Shown here: piece after piece, positions 26,556-36,878 of the stretch | Layout of the letters: each line of letters opens with the position of its first letter | Numbering within the stretch: position 1 is the first letter of the stretch | NCBI GenBank assembly: GCA_947258885.1 | Contig: CAMYKD010000002.1 | Span: 1 to 64,000, forward strand | Length of the DNA stretch: 64,000 nucleotides | Origin: an uncultured Kiloniellales bacterium | GTDB lineage: Bacteria; Pseudomonadota; Alphaproteobacteria; Kiloniellales; JAKSDN01 | Direction: 5' to 3' | Notes under the pieces: model-generated | Seen by the model: only the letters and a program-made list of their open reading frames with translations | Database searches by the model: none | What the model was told of the DNA's origin: nothing | Made by a program: the position numbers and the translations under genes

Positions 26556-27435
26556 TCTTCGGCCGCGCCAGAGACCCCGCCGCCGGGTCATGGGCGGAAA
26601 GAAAGCGTTTGGCGGCGTCGCGGCTGGACACCGCATAGCAGTAGATGCAGCCGTGCGGGCAGGTGTCGTAGGCGCCGATGTCCCGTGATTCGGCGCAGAG
26701 GCAGCCCGGCCGATTGCCCTTGACCTTGGCCGCGATCGGCCGGTCGGCGACGTCGGAGAGGCGCGCACTGTCGATGCAGGCGGCCGGTTCCAAGCCGTGG
26801 CCGGGCAGCTCCGGCTGGCTGCACAGCGTGGGCCTGATGCGCCGGTCCAGGGCGATCGCCGCCAGTTCTCCGAGCAGTGCCGCCTTCGCCTGCGGCTCGG
26901 GATCTGACCAGGTGAAGCCGTGGCGTCGAGCGGCCTTGTCGCTGTTGGCCCTGGTCTTGGCGTAGATCTGGGCGAAGGACAGCACGACCTCGTCGGTCGC
27001 GCCGGCGAGCGCCGCGGCGAGCTCGGCGAAGCGCAGCAAATGCCAGTCCGGCGAGGTCAGGGAGGTCAGGAAGACCGGATCGTAGCGCCAGACCACGGCC
27101 CGGCGCCCGTAGCGCACGGACAGCGCCCGCGCAAGCGCGACCGCCTGTTCCGCGGGCATGACCGAGGGCTCGATCTCGCGCGGATAGCCGGTGATCGTGT
27201 ATTGCACGACGAAGGGAAATCCGCGCGCGGCCGTTTCCTCGAGCGCGGCGAGGAAGGGCTTCACGTTGCGAGTCCAGAAAACGAAGCCGTCGGCCGCCTC
27301 GGCCGTCAGCGCGACCTCGTAGTCCCGCCCGCCGTATGGATTGACCACGCGGCAGGATCCCCGGCGCAGCCGTTCGAGGAACCAGGCGCCGTAGAAGGCC
27401 GGTATGTCGGTCCTGTAGCTGACCGAAACGATCAC
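26548..27435 (-). CDS. DUF1848 family protein
   Basis: A 295-residue protein starting at GTG behind AGGAGG. It begins VSVSYRTDIPAFYGAWFLERLRRG, then has NPYGGRDYEVAL, VFWTRNVKPFLAALE and VVWRYDPVFLT, the conserved order of DUF1848, with C-terminal cysteines in GCLC and CPHGCIYCYA that suggest a metal or iron-sulfur site. The CxxxCxxC pattern resembles radical SAM enzymes, but the fold position is unusual. The function is unknown. The GTG overlaps the stop of the upstream membrane ORF (GTGA), so they are coupled. Confidence 0.85.
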   Translation of the reverse strand: MIVSVSYRTDIPAFYGAWFLERLRRGSCRVVNPYGGRDYEVALTAEAADGFVFWTRNVKPFLAALEETAARGFPFVVQYTITGYPREIEPSVMPAEQAVALARALSVRYGRRAVVWRYDPVFLTSLTSPDWHLLRFAELAAALAGATDEVVLSFAQIYAKTRANSDKAARRHGFTWSDPEPQAKAALLGELAAIALDRRIRPTLCSQPELPGHGLEPAACIDSARLSDVADRPIAAKVKGNRPGCLCAESRDIGAYDTCPHGCIYCYAVSSRDAAKRFLSAHDPAAGSLARPKIS

Positions 27436-27815
27436 CCGGACCGGTCCTCCTGCTCGTCGTCCGGCCGCTCCGAACGTCCCGGGCCGGGCGGGTCCCGGTC
27501 GCGGCGCCCCGCTTCCCGCAGGCCGAGCCAGCGAAAGAAGAAATACAGCGCGCCGCAGATCAGCACGGTGCCGGTCCCGGTCCGGGTCATCGCTCCGGAA
27601 TAGAAAACGTACTCCCCGGCCAGCACTGCGGCCGCGCCGGCAACCGCGGAGACCACGAGGACCGTCAAGATCGCGCGATAGATGCCGTCCTGGGGCAGGG
27701 TGCCCTCCTTCGGATCGTAGAGCTGGCTTTGGCCGGCGAAAGGCCGGCAGGGGCACTCTGCCGCCAAGCCGTGCCTGGCGCAAGATGAGCCGCTGCAGGT
27801 GGTGCCCGGAACCAA
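27432..27815 (-). CDS. Hypothetical membrane protein, Cys-rich N-terminus
   Basis: About 127 residues if read from TTG 27815; a GTG at 27890 would give 152. Neither has a clear Shine-Dalgarno sequence, so the start is uncertain. The protein has four cysteines near its N-terminus (TTCSGSSCARHG, ECPC), two hydrophobic helices (ILTVLVVSAVAGAAAVLAGEY and GTVLICGALYFFFRWLG), and a charged C-terminus. The stop overlaps the GTG of the DUF1848 gene by four bases, which is the best evidence that it is translated. No family recognised. Confidence 0.55.
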   Translation of the reverse strand: MVPGTTCSGSSCARHGLAAECPCRPFAGQSQLYDPKEGTLPQDGIYRAILTVLVVSAVAGAAAVLAGEYVFYSGAMTRTGTGTVLICGALYFFFRWLGLREAGRRDRDPPGPGRSERPDDEQEDRSG

Positions 27816-27845
27816 CCGAAAGGCCGCAATGCCGCGCTTTCGCGC

Positions 27846-27875
27846 CTTGCAGGGCGGCCTGGACTCCCTATATAT
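27846..27875 (+). promoter_or_regulatory. RpoH (sigma-32) promoter of dnaK
   Basis: CTTG (27846-27849), 17 bases, CCTATATAT (27867-27875): an excellent fit to the alphaproteobacterial RpoH consensus CTTG-N17/18-CYTATNT. It lies about 100 bases before dnaK and gives a leader of about 90 bases. Confidence 0.75.
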
Positions 27876-27975
27876 CCCCGCGAGCCTCACGGTTTGTTGA
27901 ACTTCATCTGTTGGGGGCCGGAGGCGGTGCTTTGAACCAAGGCCGCCCTGGGTCTGCTGGAAAAAGAGGACAGAG

Positions 27976-29916
<1,941 letters not shown>

Positions 29917-30043
29917 CCGGATCGATTGACCACGACGGGACCGGATGGCTTAGGGGTACGCCAGATGAGTTTCACCAAGTTGTCCGGCCCGTCTGTCTCT
30001 TCCCGCAACCTCGCAATCCCGAGCTAGGCACAGCTGAGCGCGC

Positions 30044-31177
30044 ATGGCCAAGCAGGACTACTACGAAGCGCTCGGGGTTGGACGGAACGCCAGCGCTGCC
30101 GAGCTGAAGAAAGCCTACCGGACGCTCGCCAAGCAATACCATCCGGACCGCAATCCGGGAGATGCCGCGTCCGAGCAGCGCTTCAAGGAAATCAGCGAAG
30201 CTTACGAAGTCCTCAAGAACGACGAGCGCCGCGCCGCCTACGACCGATTCGGGCACGCGGCCTTCGAGGCCGGGCCGGGCGCCCGGGGGCCGGGGGGCTT
30301 CGACTTCAATTTCGCCAGCGGCTTCGCCGACATCTTCGACGAGATGTTCGGCGAGTTCACCGGCGGCCGGCGCGGCCGGGCGCCGTCGCGCGGCTCCGAT
30401 CTCCGCTACGACATGGACGTCTCGCTCGAGGACGCTTTCACCGGCAAGACGGCGGAGATCCGCGTGCCAACCAGCGTTCTCTGCGAGGACTGCGAGGGCA
30501 GCGGCGCCGAGCACGGCTCCTCGCCGGTGACCTGCTCGAGCTGCCAGGGACGCGGACGGGTCCGCGCCCAGCAAGGCTTCTTCACGATCGAACGCACCTG
30601 TCCCAGCTGCCAGGGCGCGGGGCGCGTGATCGAGAAGCCATGCCGGTCCTGTCACGGCGCGGGCCGGGTGCAGAAGACCAAGACTCTGCAGGTGAACATT
30701 CCCGCCGGCGTCGAAGACGGCACGCGGATCCGCCTGGCCGGCGAGGGCGAGGCGGGACTGCGCGGGGCGACGCCGGGGGATCTCTACATCTTCCTCACCC
30801 TAACGCCGCACCGCCTGTTCCAGCGTGACGGCGCCAATATCCATTGTCAGGTGCCGATCCCGATGACCACGGCGGCGCTGGGCGGCAGCATCGAGGTGCC
30901 GTCGATCGACGGCGGCCGGGCCCGCGTCAACATCCCCGCCGGCGCTCAGACCGGCCAGCAGTTCCGGCTCAAGGGCAAGGGCATGAGCGTGCTGCGCTCG
31001 CACGCCCGCGGCGACATGTACATTCAGGTCGGCGTCGAGACCCCGGTCAACCTGACCAAGCGCCAGCAGGAGCTGCTGCGCGAGTTCGAGAGCGCCGGAA
31101 CGCGCAAGAAGACCAGCCCCGAATCCGAAGGCTTCTTCACCCGGGTCAAGGAGTTCTGGGAAGACCTCACCGAATAG
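30044..31177 (+). CDS. dnaJ: Molecular chaperone DnaJ (Hsp40)
   Basis: Type I Hsp40 of 377 residues. The J domain has HPD at 33-35; the Gly/Phe-rich region runs from about 75 to 105; four CxxCxGxG zinc knuckles lie at about 147-206 ([32 protein letters not shown]), followed by the C-terminal substrate-binding domains. It stimulates DnaK ATPase. Its end overlaps the facing methyltransferase gene by 11 bases. Confidence 0.99.
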   Translation: MAKQDYYEALGVGRNASAAELKKAYRTLAKQYHPDRNPGDAASEQRFKEISEAYEVLKNDERRAAYDRFGHAAFEAGPGARGPGGFDFNFASGFADIFDEMFGEFTGGRRGRAPSRGSDLRYDMDVSLEDAFTGKTAEIRVPTSVLCEDCEGSGAEHGSSPVTCSSCQGRGRVRAQQGFFTIERTCPSCQGAGRVIEKPCRSCHGAGRVQKTKTLQVNIPAGVEDGTRIRLAGEGEAGLRGATPGDLYIFLTLTPHRLFQRDGANIHCQVPIPMTTAALGGSIEVPSIDGGRARVNIPAGAQTGQQFRLKGKGMSVLRSHARGDMYIQVGVETPVNLTKRQQELLREFESAGTRKKTSPESEGFFTRVKEFWEDLTE

Positions 31178-31955
31178 GCTTGCGGCCGCGCATGTGAACG
31201 GGGCGCAACTCGCCGCGATCGACCACCTCCAGCTTGGCCGTGGAACTGGCCAGGCGGTGTTCTGCGGCCTCTCGTCCCACCACCTTGGCGAGCCGATCCA
31301 GGCTTTCCCCCGAGACCAGCGCCAGCTCTTCGCGCACGGCCCGGCGGTACCAGTCGTTGCGGTCCCGCAGTTCGACTTCGACGAAGCCCGCGGCCTCGAG
31401 CGCAGCGGCGGTGTTCTCGGGCGTCTCCATGTCGAAGGTGATGCCGACGATGTCGAGCCAAACCCGCATGGGCGCGGAATAGGGCGTGCCGCTGCCGGCC
31501 AGCCAGTCGCTCGCGGCGAAGACGCCGCCCGGCCGCAGGACCCGCAGCACTTCGCCATAGAGTGCGGCCTTGTCTGGTATGTGAACGATCGAGTCCTTGC
31601 TGAACACGACGTCGAAACTGGCATCTGCAAAGGGAAATGGTCCCGGCGCGACCAGCAGGAGGTCTATGCGCCCGGTCAAACCTGCCGCCGCGACCGTCCG
31701 CTTCGCCCGGTCGACCAGAGGGCGCTCGACGTCAATGCCGGTGACCCGGGCCGCACGGTGCGCGCGCACCAGCAAGAGATCGACCCCACCGAGGCCGCAG
31801 CCGATGTCGAGAACCTCGGCGCCGCCGAGGTCGAGGCCATCGAGGATGGCCGCCACCTCCTCGGGTCCGCCCGGCGAGAGAAAACCTTCGCCCCAGATCC
31901 ACTCGAGACCGGCGACGAACTGCTCGGTGTACTCGTGGCTCCCTCCGTTCGTCAT
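31167..31955 (-). CDS. Class I SAM-dependent methyltransferase (phosphoethanolamine methyltransferase-like)
   Basis: A 262-residue protein with the Rossmann methyltransferase motifs: [15 protein letters not shown] (motif I, about 48-62), GIDVERPLV (motif II), [16 protein letters not shown] and [20 protein letters not shown] before motif I and the SKDSIVHI segment resemble the phosphoethanolamine N-methyltransferases, but it could equally be a UbiE/sterol-type enzyme. In Rhizobium, a phospholipid methyltransferase gene (pmtA) lies near dnaKJ and dapB; that enzyme is a different subfamily. Substrate unresolved. Confidence 0.8.
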   Translation of the reverse strand: MTNGGSHEYTEQFVAGLEWIWGEGFLSPGGPEEVAAILDGLDLGGAEVLDIGCGLGGVDLLLVRAHRAARVTGIDVERPLVDRAKRTVAAAGLTGRIDLLLVAPGPFPFADASFDVVFSKDSIVHIPDKAALYGEVLRVLRPGGVFAASDWLAGSGTPYSAPMRVWLDIVGITFDMETPENTAAALEAAGFVEVELRDRNDWYRRAVREELALVSGESLDRLAKVVGREAAEHRLASSTAKLEVVDRGELRPVHMRGRKPIR

Positions 31956-32001
31956 GAGGCCGCTCCGTAGGTTCTGCGCTGCTGCCCGATCATGATACCG
32001 A

Positions 32002-32655
32002 TCATCCCTGCGTCGGCAGGTAATCCTCGGACCACTTCAGGACCATGTTGAAGGAAATGCTGACCCTGGGCTCCTTCGAGAGGTTCGGGTGCACGAAGTG
32101 ATAGAGGAAGGCCGGCCACAAGAGAATCGTGCCGGCGGTCGGGCGCAGGGTGTACTCCGCTTCGACGTAGGGGTCGCGCTTGATCGCGGTCATGTTCACC
32201 GCGCCGCGCGGGTCGTAGAAGGTGATGCAGCCGGGCCTGAGGTCCTTGCGCGTGCCGATCTCGCCGCCGGGTTCGGGCACGCGGACGTAGTAGGTGCCGC
32301 TCAAATAGGCGCGCGGGTGGTTGTGGGCGTCGTGATAGTCGCCCAGACGGTTGATATTGGCCCAGGCCTGAAGGCTCCAGTTGATCGGGTAGTCCATGCC
32401 CAGGTGGCGGAAGTAGTCGATCACCGTCTTGTTGACGCAGCCTTTGAGCCACTGGAGAGCCGGATCCTCCAGGGTGAAGAGGTTTCCGGAGAGGTAGTCG
32501 GTGGTCATGTCCGCCTGCGCAGCGTCCTGCGCCATGACCGTCTGCAGCAGCACGCGGTTGGCGGCCTCGTGGCCGGGCAGGCTGCGTTGGAGGAAGATCG
32601 TCGGCCACAGGGTCTTGAAGCCGTCGGCCGCCGGGGGTTCCGTTTTTCCGGTCAT
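32002..32655 (-). CDS. 2OG-Fe(II) oxygenase family protein (TIGR02466-like)
   Basis: A 217-residue protein that fits the 2OG-FeII_Oxy_5 family: WANINRLGDYHDAHNHPRAYLSGTYYVRVPE, FYDPRGAVNM, then GTILLWPAFLYHFVHPN and RVSISFNMVLK. The iron ligands are probably His in DYHDAHNH with Asp, and the distal His in YHFVHPN; Arg in RVSISFN would bind 2-oxoglutarate. Relatives occur in marine bacteria and phages with unknown targets. It is transcribed in the same direction as the methyltransferase gene 46 bases downstream and is divergent from dapB. Confidence 0.82.
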   Translation of the reverse strand: MTGKTEPPAADGFKTLWPTIFLQRSLPGHEAANRVLLQTVMAQDAAQADMTTDYLSGNLFTLEDPALQWLKGCVNKTVIDYFRHLGMDYPINWSLQAWANINRLGDYHDAHNHPRAYLSGTYYVRVPEPGGEIGTRKDLRPGCITFYDPRGAVNMTAIKRDPYVEAEYTLRPTAGTILLWPAFLYHFVHPNLSKEPRVSISFNMVLKWSEDYLPTQG

Positions 32656-32674
32656 AACCTCAGAGTTAGCGCCC

Positions 32675-32694
32675 GCTTTGCCGGCTTGGCAAGC
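32675..32694. repeat. Near copy of the GCTTGCC/GGCAAGC palindrome before dapB
   Basis: GCTTTGCC (32675-32682), five bases, GGCAAGC (32688-32694): the same arms as at 2588 and 24126 but with one extra T in the left arm. The TTGCCG at 32679-32684 and TGCTACACC at 32698-32706 may also be the dapB promoter. Confidence 0.45.
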
Positions 32695-32732
32695 CGTGCT
32701 ACACCGGCGGCAGCAAATCCGAGGGAGGAGCC

Positions 32733-33542
32733 ATGGACGCCATGAAGATCGGTGTGGTCGGCTGCGCCGGCCGCATGGGCCGGATGATCGCGCGCTGCGT
32801 CCAGGAGACCGAGGGGGCCGAGCTGGCCGGCGGCACCGAGGCGCCGGGCTCGCCCATGCTCGGCCGCGACCTGGGCGAGCTGGCCGGTCTCGGCGCGCTC
32901 GACCTCGCCATCGGCGACGACCCGGTCTTGCTGTTCGCCCATTCGGCAGCGGTGATCGACTTCACCGCGCCCGCCGTCTCGGTCGCCCATGCCGAGCTGG
33001 CGGCACAAGCCCAGTCGGTCCATGTGATCGGCACGACCGGCCTGGACCCTGAGCAGCAAGAGGCGGTCAGCCGCGCTGCCCGGCACACGGCCGTGGTCTT
33101 GGCGCCGAACATGAGCCTCGGCGTGACCCTGCTGACGGCGTTGGTCGAGCAGGTCGCGCGGACGCTCGACGCCGACTACGACATCGAGGTGGTCGAGATG
33201 CACCACCGTCGCAAGGTGGACGCCCCTTCGGGCACGGCGCTCGCGCTTGGCCTGGCCGCCGCGGCGGGCCGTGCGGTGGACCTCGACGACGTGGCGCGAC
33301 GGGTGCGGGACGGCCACACGGGCGCACGGCCGCGCGGCGAGATCGGATTCGCGACGCTGCGCGGCGGCGACGTGGTCGGCGACCACACCGTGGTCTTCGC
33401 CGCCGAGGGCGAGCGCCTCGAGTTGACACACAAGGCCTCGACCCGCGAGGTCTTCGCCCGCGGCGCAGTGAAGGCGGCGCTCTGGGCGCGCGGCAAGCCG
33501 CCTGGACTCTACTCCATGAAGGACGTGCTGGGCCTCACCTGA
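32733..33542 (+). CDS. dapB: 4-hydroxy-tetrahydrodipicolinate reductase
   Basis: NAD(P)H-dependent reductase of the lysine/diaminopimelate pathway, 269 residues. The nucleotide loop is VVGCAGRMGRMI near the N-terminus; GTTGLDPEQ and APNMSLGVTLL follow, and the catalytic and substrate motif is EMHHRRKVDAPSGTAL. ATG sits behind GGGAGGAG. It lies downstream of dnaKJ as in many alphaproteobacteria, though here two opposite-strand genes intervene. The end overlaps the DUF2244 gene by eight bases. Confidence 0.97.
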   Translation: MDAMKIGVVGCAGRMGRMIARCVQETEGAELAGGTEAPGSPMLGRDLGELAGLGALDLAIGDDPVLLFAHSAAVIDFTAPAVSVAHAELAAQAQSVHVIGTTGLDPEQQEAVSRAARHTAVVLAPNMSLGVTLLTALVEQVARTLDADYDIEVVEMHHRRKVDAPSGTALALGLAAAAGRAVDLDDVARRVRDGHTGARPRGEIGFATLRGGDVVGDHTVVFAAEGERLELTHKASTREVFARGAVKAALWARGKPPGLYSMKDVLGLT

Positions 33543-34044
33543 GCGGCTGCGGCGCGCACTTGGCTCGAGCCAGGGCACAACGCAGCGCCGTCGCCAGATC
33601 GACCCGCTCGGCCGGGCTCAGGAAGACGCCGATCACCAGCTTTCGGCCGTGCGAGCGCAGGGTAAGCCGGCTGTGGTGCGCCCTGGGGTCTTCGAGCAGA
33701 ACCTGCAGCCAAGTCGATTGGAAGCGCCAACTCGAGGCCTTGCCGCGGTGGTCGACCCGCCGCACGGTCAGGTTCCGGGGAGTCAGCTCCAACGTCTCGT
33801 AAGTTCGGCCGTGCCGGTAGTTGATCCGGAAGGCGATGTAGATCAGGGCCACGACCAGCCCCAGGAAGGCCACGACCGGCCACGCGCCCACCAGGACGAA
33901 CAGCAGCCCGGCCGCAAGGCACGCGGCGCAAACCGCCGCCATGACGATCAGGAATCCGCGCGGCGAGAGGCTGCGATGCGGCGTCAGAAGCGCGTCGAAA
34001 ACGAGCGGCTCCCGGGTTTCGCAGCGTTCATCGGACTCGACCAT
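33535..34044 (-). CDS. DUF2244 integral membrane protein
   Basis: A 169-residue protein with two adjacent hydrophobic helices (about 29-52 and 54-72), separated from an N-terminal cytoplasmic segment containing LTPHRSLSPRGF, then a soluble C-terminal part (YETLELTPRNLTVRRVD, FQSTWLQVLLED, RLTLRSHGRKLVIG). This order is the DUF2244 family, common in alphaproteobacteria beside cytochrome oxidase or nth genes. Function is unknown. Confidence 0.88.
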   Translation of the reverse strand: MVESDERCETREPLVFDALLTPHRSLSPRGFLIVMAAVCAACLAAGLLFVLVGAWPVVAFLGLVVALIYIAFRINYRHGRTYETLELTPRNLTVRRVDHRGKASSWRFQSTWLQVLLEDPRAHHSRLTLRSHGRKLVIGVFLSPAERVDLATALRCALARAKCAPQPLR

Positions 34045-34134
34045 GGTGCTGAGGATGATAAGCGTTCGCAGCCGGATCCGTAAAGCCGCTTAGCCCGGTT
34101 GGCCCGGCGGTGGGCCGCGGCTAGAGTGTCGCTC

Positions 34135-34821
34135 ATGAAGAAATCCGATGCCGCGCTGTTCTTCGACCGTCTGGCCGCTGAGATCCCGATCCCCAAGGGC
34201 GAGCTGGAATACATCAATCCCTATACCCTCCTGGTGGCTGTGGTGTTATCGGCGCAGGCGACCGACGTGGGCGTCAACAAGGCCACGGGACCGCTTTTCA
34301 AGGTGGCCGAGACACCTGAGGCGATGCTGAAGCTCGGCGAGGCGCGCCTCAAGGATCACATCAAGTCGATTGGCCTTTACAATTCGAAGGCCAAGAACGT
34401 CATCGCCCTGTCGCACCAGCTGATCGACCGTCACGGCGGCGAGGTGCCGCCGGACCGCGAAGCACTGGAAAAGTTGCCCGGGGTCGGCCGCAAGACCGCC
34501 AATGTGGTGTTGAATGTCGCCTTCGGCGAACCGACCATCGCGGTCGACACCCACATCTTCCGGGTCAGCAACCGCACAGGATTGGCCCCGGGCAAGACGC
34601 CGCTGGCCGTCGAACAGAAGCTGCAAAGGATGGTGCCGGCGGATCGCAAGCTTCACGCGCACCACTGGCTCATCCTGCAGGGCCGCTACGTGTGCAAGGC
34701 GCGCAAGCCGGACTGCCCGAAGTGCGTGGTGCGCGACCTCTGCGCCTACAAGGCCAAGACCACGCTGGAGCCGCCAAAAGCCAAAAAAAGACGAACCGCC
34801 GTTGCCGGCCGCTTAGCTTGA
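34135..34821 (+). CDS. nth: Endonuclease III (DNA glycosylase/AP lyase)
   Basis: Base-excision repair enzyme of 228 residues that removes oxidised pyrimidines. The helix-hairpin-helix LPGVGRKTANVVL carries catalytic Lys120; AVDTHIFRVSNR carries Asp138, both at the E. coli numbering. The 4Fe-4S ligands are C-x6-C-x2-C-x5-C in CKARKPDCPKCVVRDLC. I chose ATG 34135; an upstream ATG at 34099 adds twelve residues. A basic tail follows the cluster. The end overlaps the next gene by nine bases. Confidence 0.97.
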   Translation: MKKSDAALFFDRLAAEIPIPKGELEYINPYTLLVAVVLSAQATDVGVNKATGPLFKVAETPEAMLKLGEARLKDHIKSIGLYNSKAKNVIALSHQLIDRHGGEVPPDREALEKLPGVGRKTANVVLNVAFGEPTIAVDTHIFRVSNRTGLAPGKTPLAVEQKLQRMVPADRKLHAHHWLILQGRYVCKARKPDCPKCVVRDLCAYKAKTTLEPPKAKKRRTAVAGRLA

Positions 34822-35259
34822 AGTATCGGTCAGCCGGGCGCGCAACAGTTGGTTCAAGCAGAGCCTCGGTTCCGACCGGCCGCCCTTGCCGTCGCGGGCC
34901 TCGACATAGGTGACCCGTGTGCGCTCGGCCTCCTGGTACAGGATGATGTCGAACACGCAGTCGTCGCCCCGATACTGCCAGACCTGCGCAGGGCTCTCGC
35001 GGCGGATCAGCTCGGGCTGCCCGAGCAACGCGATCACGGCGCCGGGCTCGAGCCCGAACAAACGGTCGGGGTCGTCGTCGATCTCCGGCTCGGGTGGCAA
35101 TGCGGCCTGTTCCGCCGTGGCTGCCGCTGAGTCGGGCTGGGTCGCGCTCTCGGTGTCCTGTGCTGCCGGATCGCCGCCCGCAGTTTCGCAGGCGGCCATG
35201 AGGACCACCATCAGCACGGCGGCGGCCCGCGCTCCGGCGTGCCACCGGCTGTGCCTCAT
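34813..35259 (-). CDS. Putative lipoprotein, function unknown
   Basis: A 148-residue protein with a lipoprotein signal (AAAVLMVVLMAAC, lipid Cys at 24), a low-complexity Ala/Asp/Glu-rich linker, and a small C-terminal domain (LFGLEPGAVIALLGQPELIRRESPAQVWQYRG then CVFDIILYQE) resembling the BamE/SmpA type fold in pattern. I cannot assign it to BamE. An upstream ATG at 35277 adds six residues. It lies on the same strand as the bactofilin gene but the two are separated by only 30 bases. Confidence 0.72.
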   Translation of the reverse strand: MRHSRWHAGARAAAVLMVVLMAACETAGGDPAAQDTESATQPDSAAATAEQAALPPEPEIDDDPDRLFGLEPGAVIALLGQPELIRRESPAQVWQYRGDDCVFDIILYQEAERTRVTYVEARDGKGGRSEPRLCLNQLLRARLTDTSS

Positions 35260-35289
35260 GACTGTCTGTGCCTTCAAGCTATGGCAACC

Positions 35290-35967
35290 TCAAACCGAGG
35301 TCGGCTCCGACGCCTTGGCCCGGCTTGCCCGGTCTGGCGCGGGTGCGGACGCCTCGAGAGTCTCGCCAGCGGTCTCCGCCGGTTTCATTTCCGCCGTGGC
35401 GGAAATTTCCTCCATGGTGCCGACGATCATGCCGCCGCGCTCGACCTGCAGCTCGGCATAGCGCAGCGTGCCGACGATCCGCCCGCCGGCGCGCAGGTGG
35501 AGCTGCGCCTTGACGGTCAGGTCTCCTTCGAAGCGCCCGCGGATGTCGGCCGTGTCAACCAGCGCGGTGCCCTTGTAGAGGCCGGATTCGCTGATCTTGA
35601 GAGTCTTGCAGTCCTGCAGGTCGGCCTCGACCTTCCCCTCGACGATCAGTGTCTCGCAGGCCTTGATTTCCCCCGAGAGGGAAATCTCGCGGCCGACTAC
35701 CAGCTTGCGTCCCGTGGCCTCGGCGTCCACGTCCCGATTTCGCGAATCGATTCGGCGCTGTGCCGGGCCGAGATACCCGGTGACCCGCCGCTGCAAGTCA
35801 TAAAGGCCCGGCGCGCCCTGGCGGTCCTTATCGGAGGGCGATACGGACCGATGCGGCGTTCTGGCCGGCGTAGCGGGTTCCGTGTTGCCGAGCCGTCCGG
35901 CCTCGGGCGCCGTCGGCGTGCTGCCGGACTCGTCGGATTTCCGTTTGCCAAACATGATCCTAGCCAT
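35290..35967 (-). CDS. Bactofilin family cytoskeletal protein
   Basis: A 225-residue protein. After a disordered N-terminus rich in Pro, Ser and Thr, residues about 95-190 form the beta-helical bactofilin (DUF583) core with its periodic Gly/Val pattern: GREISLSGEIKACETLIVEGKVEADL, GRFEGDLTVKAQLHLRAGGRIVGTLRYAELQVERGG. Bactofilins polymerise without nucleotide and organise cell-shape, stalk or wall-synthesis machinery. A second ATG (35955) is also possible. The frame runs on upstream into the CysZ-like gene but that part is not this protein. Confidence 0.88.
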   Translation of the reverse strand: MARIMFGKRKSDESGSTPTAPEAGRLGNTEPATPARTPHRSVSPSDKDRQGAPGLYDLQRRVTGYLGPAQRRIDSRNRDVDAEATGRKLVVGREISLSGEIKACETLIVEGKVEADLQDCKTLKISESGLYKGTALVDTADIRGRFEGDLTVKAQLHLRAGGRIVGTLRYAELQVERGGMIVGTMEEISATAEMKPAETAGETLEASAPAPDRASRAKASEPTSV

Positions 35968-36011
35968 CCCTTCCTGCAATCCGCTCGCCACCGCACGGGG
36001 AGGTTTCGCCT

Positions 36012-36761
36012 TCACGTGCCCGCTGCCTCCGGAACGCCGCCGTGCCGGCGCACCTGCTCGAAAACATGCACCATCAGACCCGTCGCCACGATCGGCGCCA
36101 CCAGATTGATCAACGGCAGGGTCAGGAGAAACGCCCCGATGACCCCGGCCATGAAGACCCGGCCCCGATAGCGCCTGCGCAGCCGCCGCGCCACCGTTTC
36201 CTCGAGCCGCCGCAGAGCAACCAGCTCGAAATACTCTCGACCGAGAAGATAGCCGTTGAGTCCATAGAACACAAAGAGATTGAGCGGCGGCACGAAGAGC
36301 AGCAGCAGGTAGAGCGGCAGTGCCAGCAGGTTCAGCAGTATCGTGATCCCGGCAAAGGCAAGTGCAGCCCGCAATGCCTCCATCACCGGCTGGTCGCGGG
36401 CCGCCGGCAGCCCCGGGTAGTACCGCCGTTCGACTGCCGCCGCGATGTCCTCGAGCAGGAAGCTCAGGATCACCGCGGTCGCTGCTGGAAACAACAGGAA
36501 GCTCGCAACCAAAACTCCGGCTACCGACAGGGCGCCGAACAGCCATTGCACCACGGTCACAATATACCCGTCTACATCCTGGGCGGCGATCCAGTCGGAC
36601 AACACGGTACCGGTCCACGACAGTGCGAGCCAAGCGCCGATCCAGACCACGACGAACAGCGCGGTCGAGGCAGCCAGTGCGCGCAGCAGCACGCCGCGGA
36701 AGGCGGGGTCGGAAAACTGCGCGATAACCTTGCTGAGGGCGGCGAACATGGCCCGCAACAT
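36012..36761 (-). CDS. EI24/CysZ-family membrane protein
   Basis: A 249-residue protein with about four strongly hydrophobic segments (about 28-50, 70-98, 128-165, 203-232), AFRGVLLRALAAST near the start and the FVFYGLNGYLLGREYFELVALRR block typical of EI24/CysZ proteins. E. coli CysZ is a sulfate permease; alphaproteobacterial members are not proven to be. The start is ATG 36761 or 36749. It is divergent from the adenosine-kinase-like gene. Confidence 0.85.
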   Translation of the reverse strand: MLRAMFAALSKVIAQFSDPAFRGVLLRALAASTALFVVVWIGAWLALSWTGTVLSDWIAAQDVDGYIVTVVQWLFGALSVAGVLVASFLLFPAATAVILSFLLEDIAAAVERRYYPGLPAARDQPVMEALRAALAFAGITILLNLLALPLYLLLLFVPPLNLFVFYGLNGYLLGREYFELVALRRLEETVARRLRRRYRGRVFMAGVIGAFLLTLPLINLVAPIVATGLMVHVFEQVRRHGGVPEAAGT

Positions 36762-36812
36762 GTAGCCGTTGAGCGCCCGGCGGACAAGCCGGGAGAGCCC
36801 CCGCGGGAGCGC

Positions 36813-36840
36813 TTGCGGCGGCGCCTCGTCCGACTATACT
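36813..36840 (+). promoter_or_regulatory. Sigma-70-type promoter for the PfkB-family kinase
   Basis: TTGCGG (36813-36818), 16 bases, TATACT (36835-36840), followed 38 bases later by the ATG. It is the best -10 match in this divergent region. Confidence 0.5.
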
Positions 36841-36878
36841 GCGCCGCCAAATCGCACCGAATTCGGCGGGAAGCCTCC

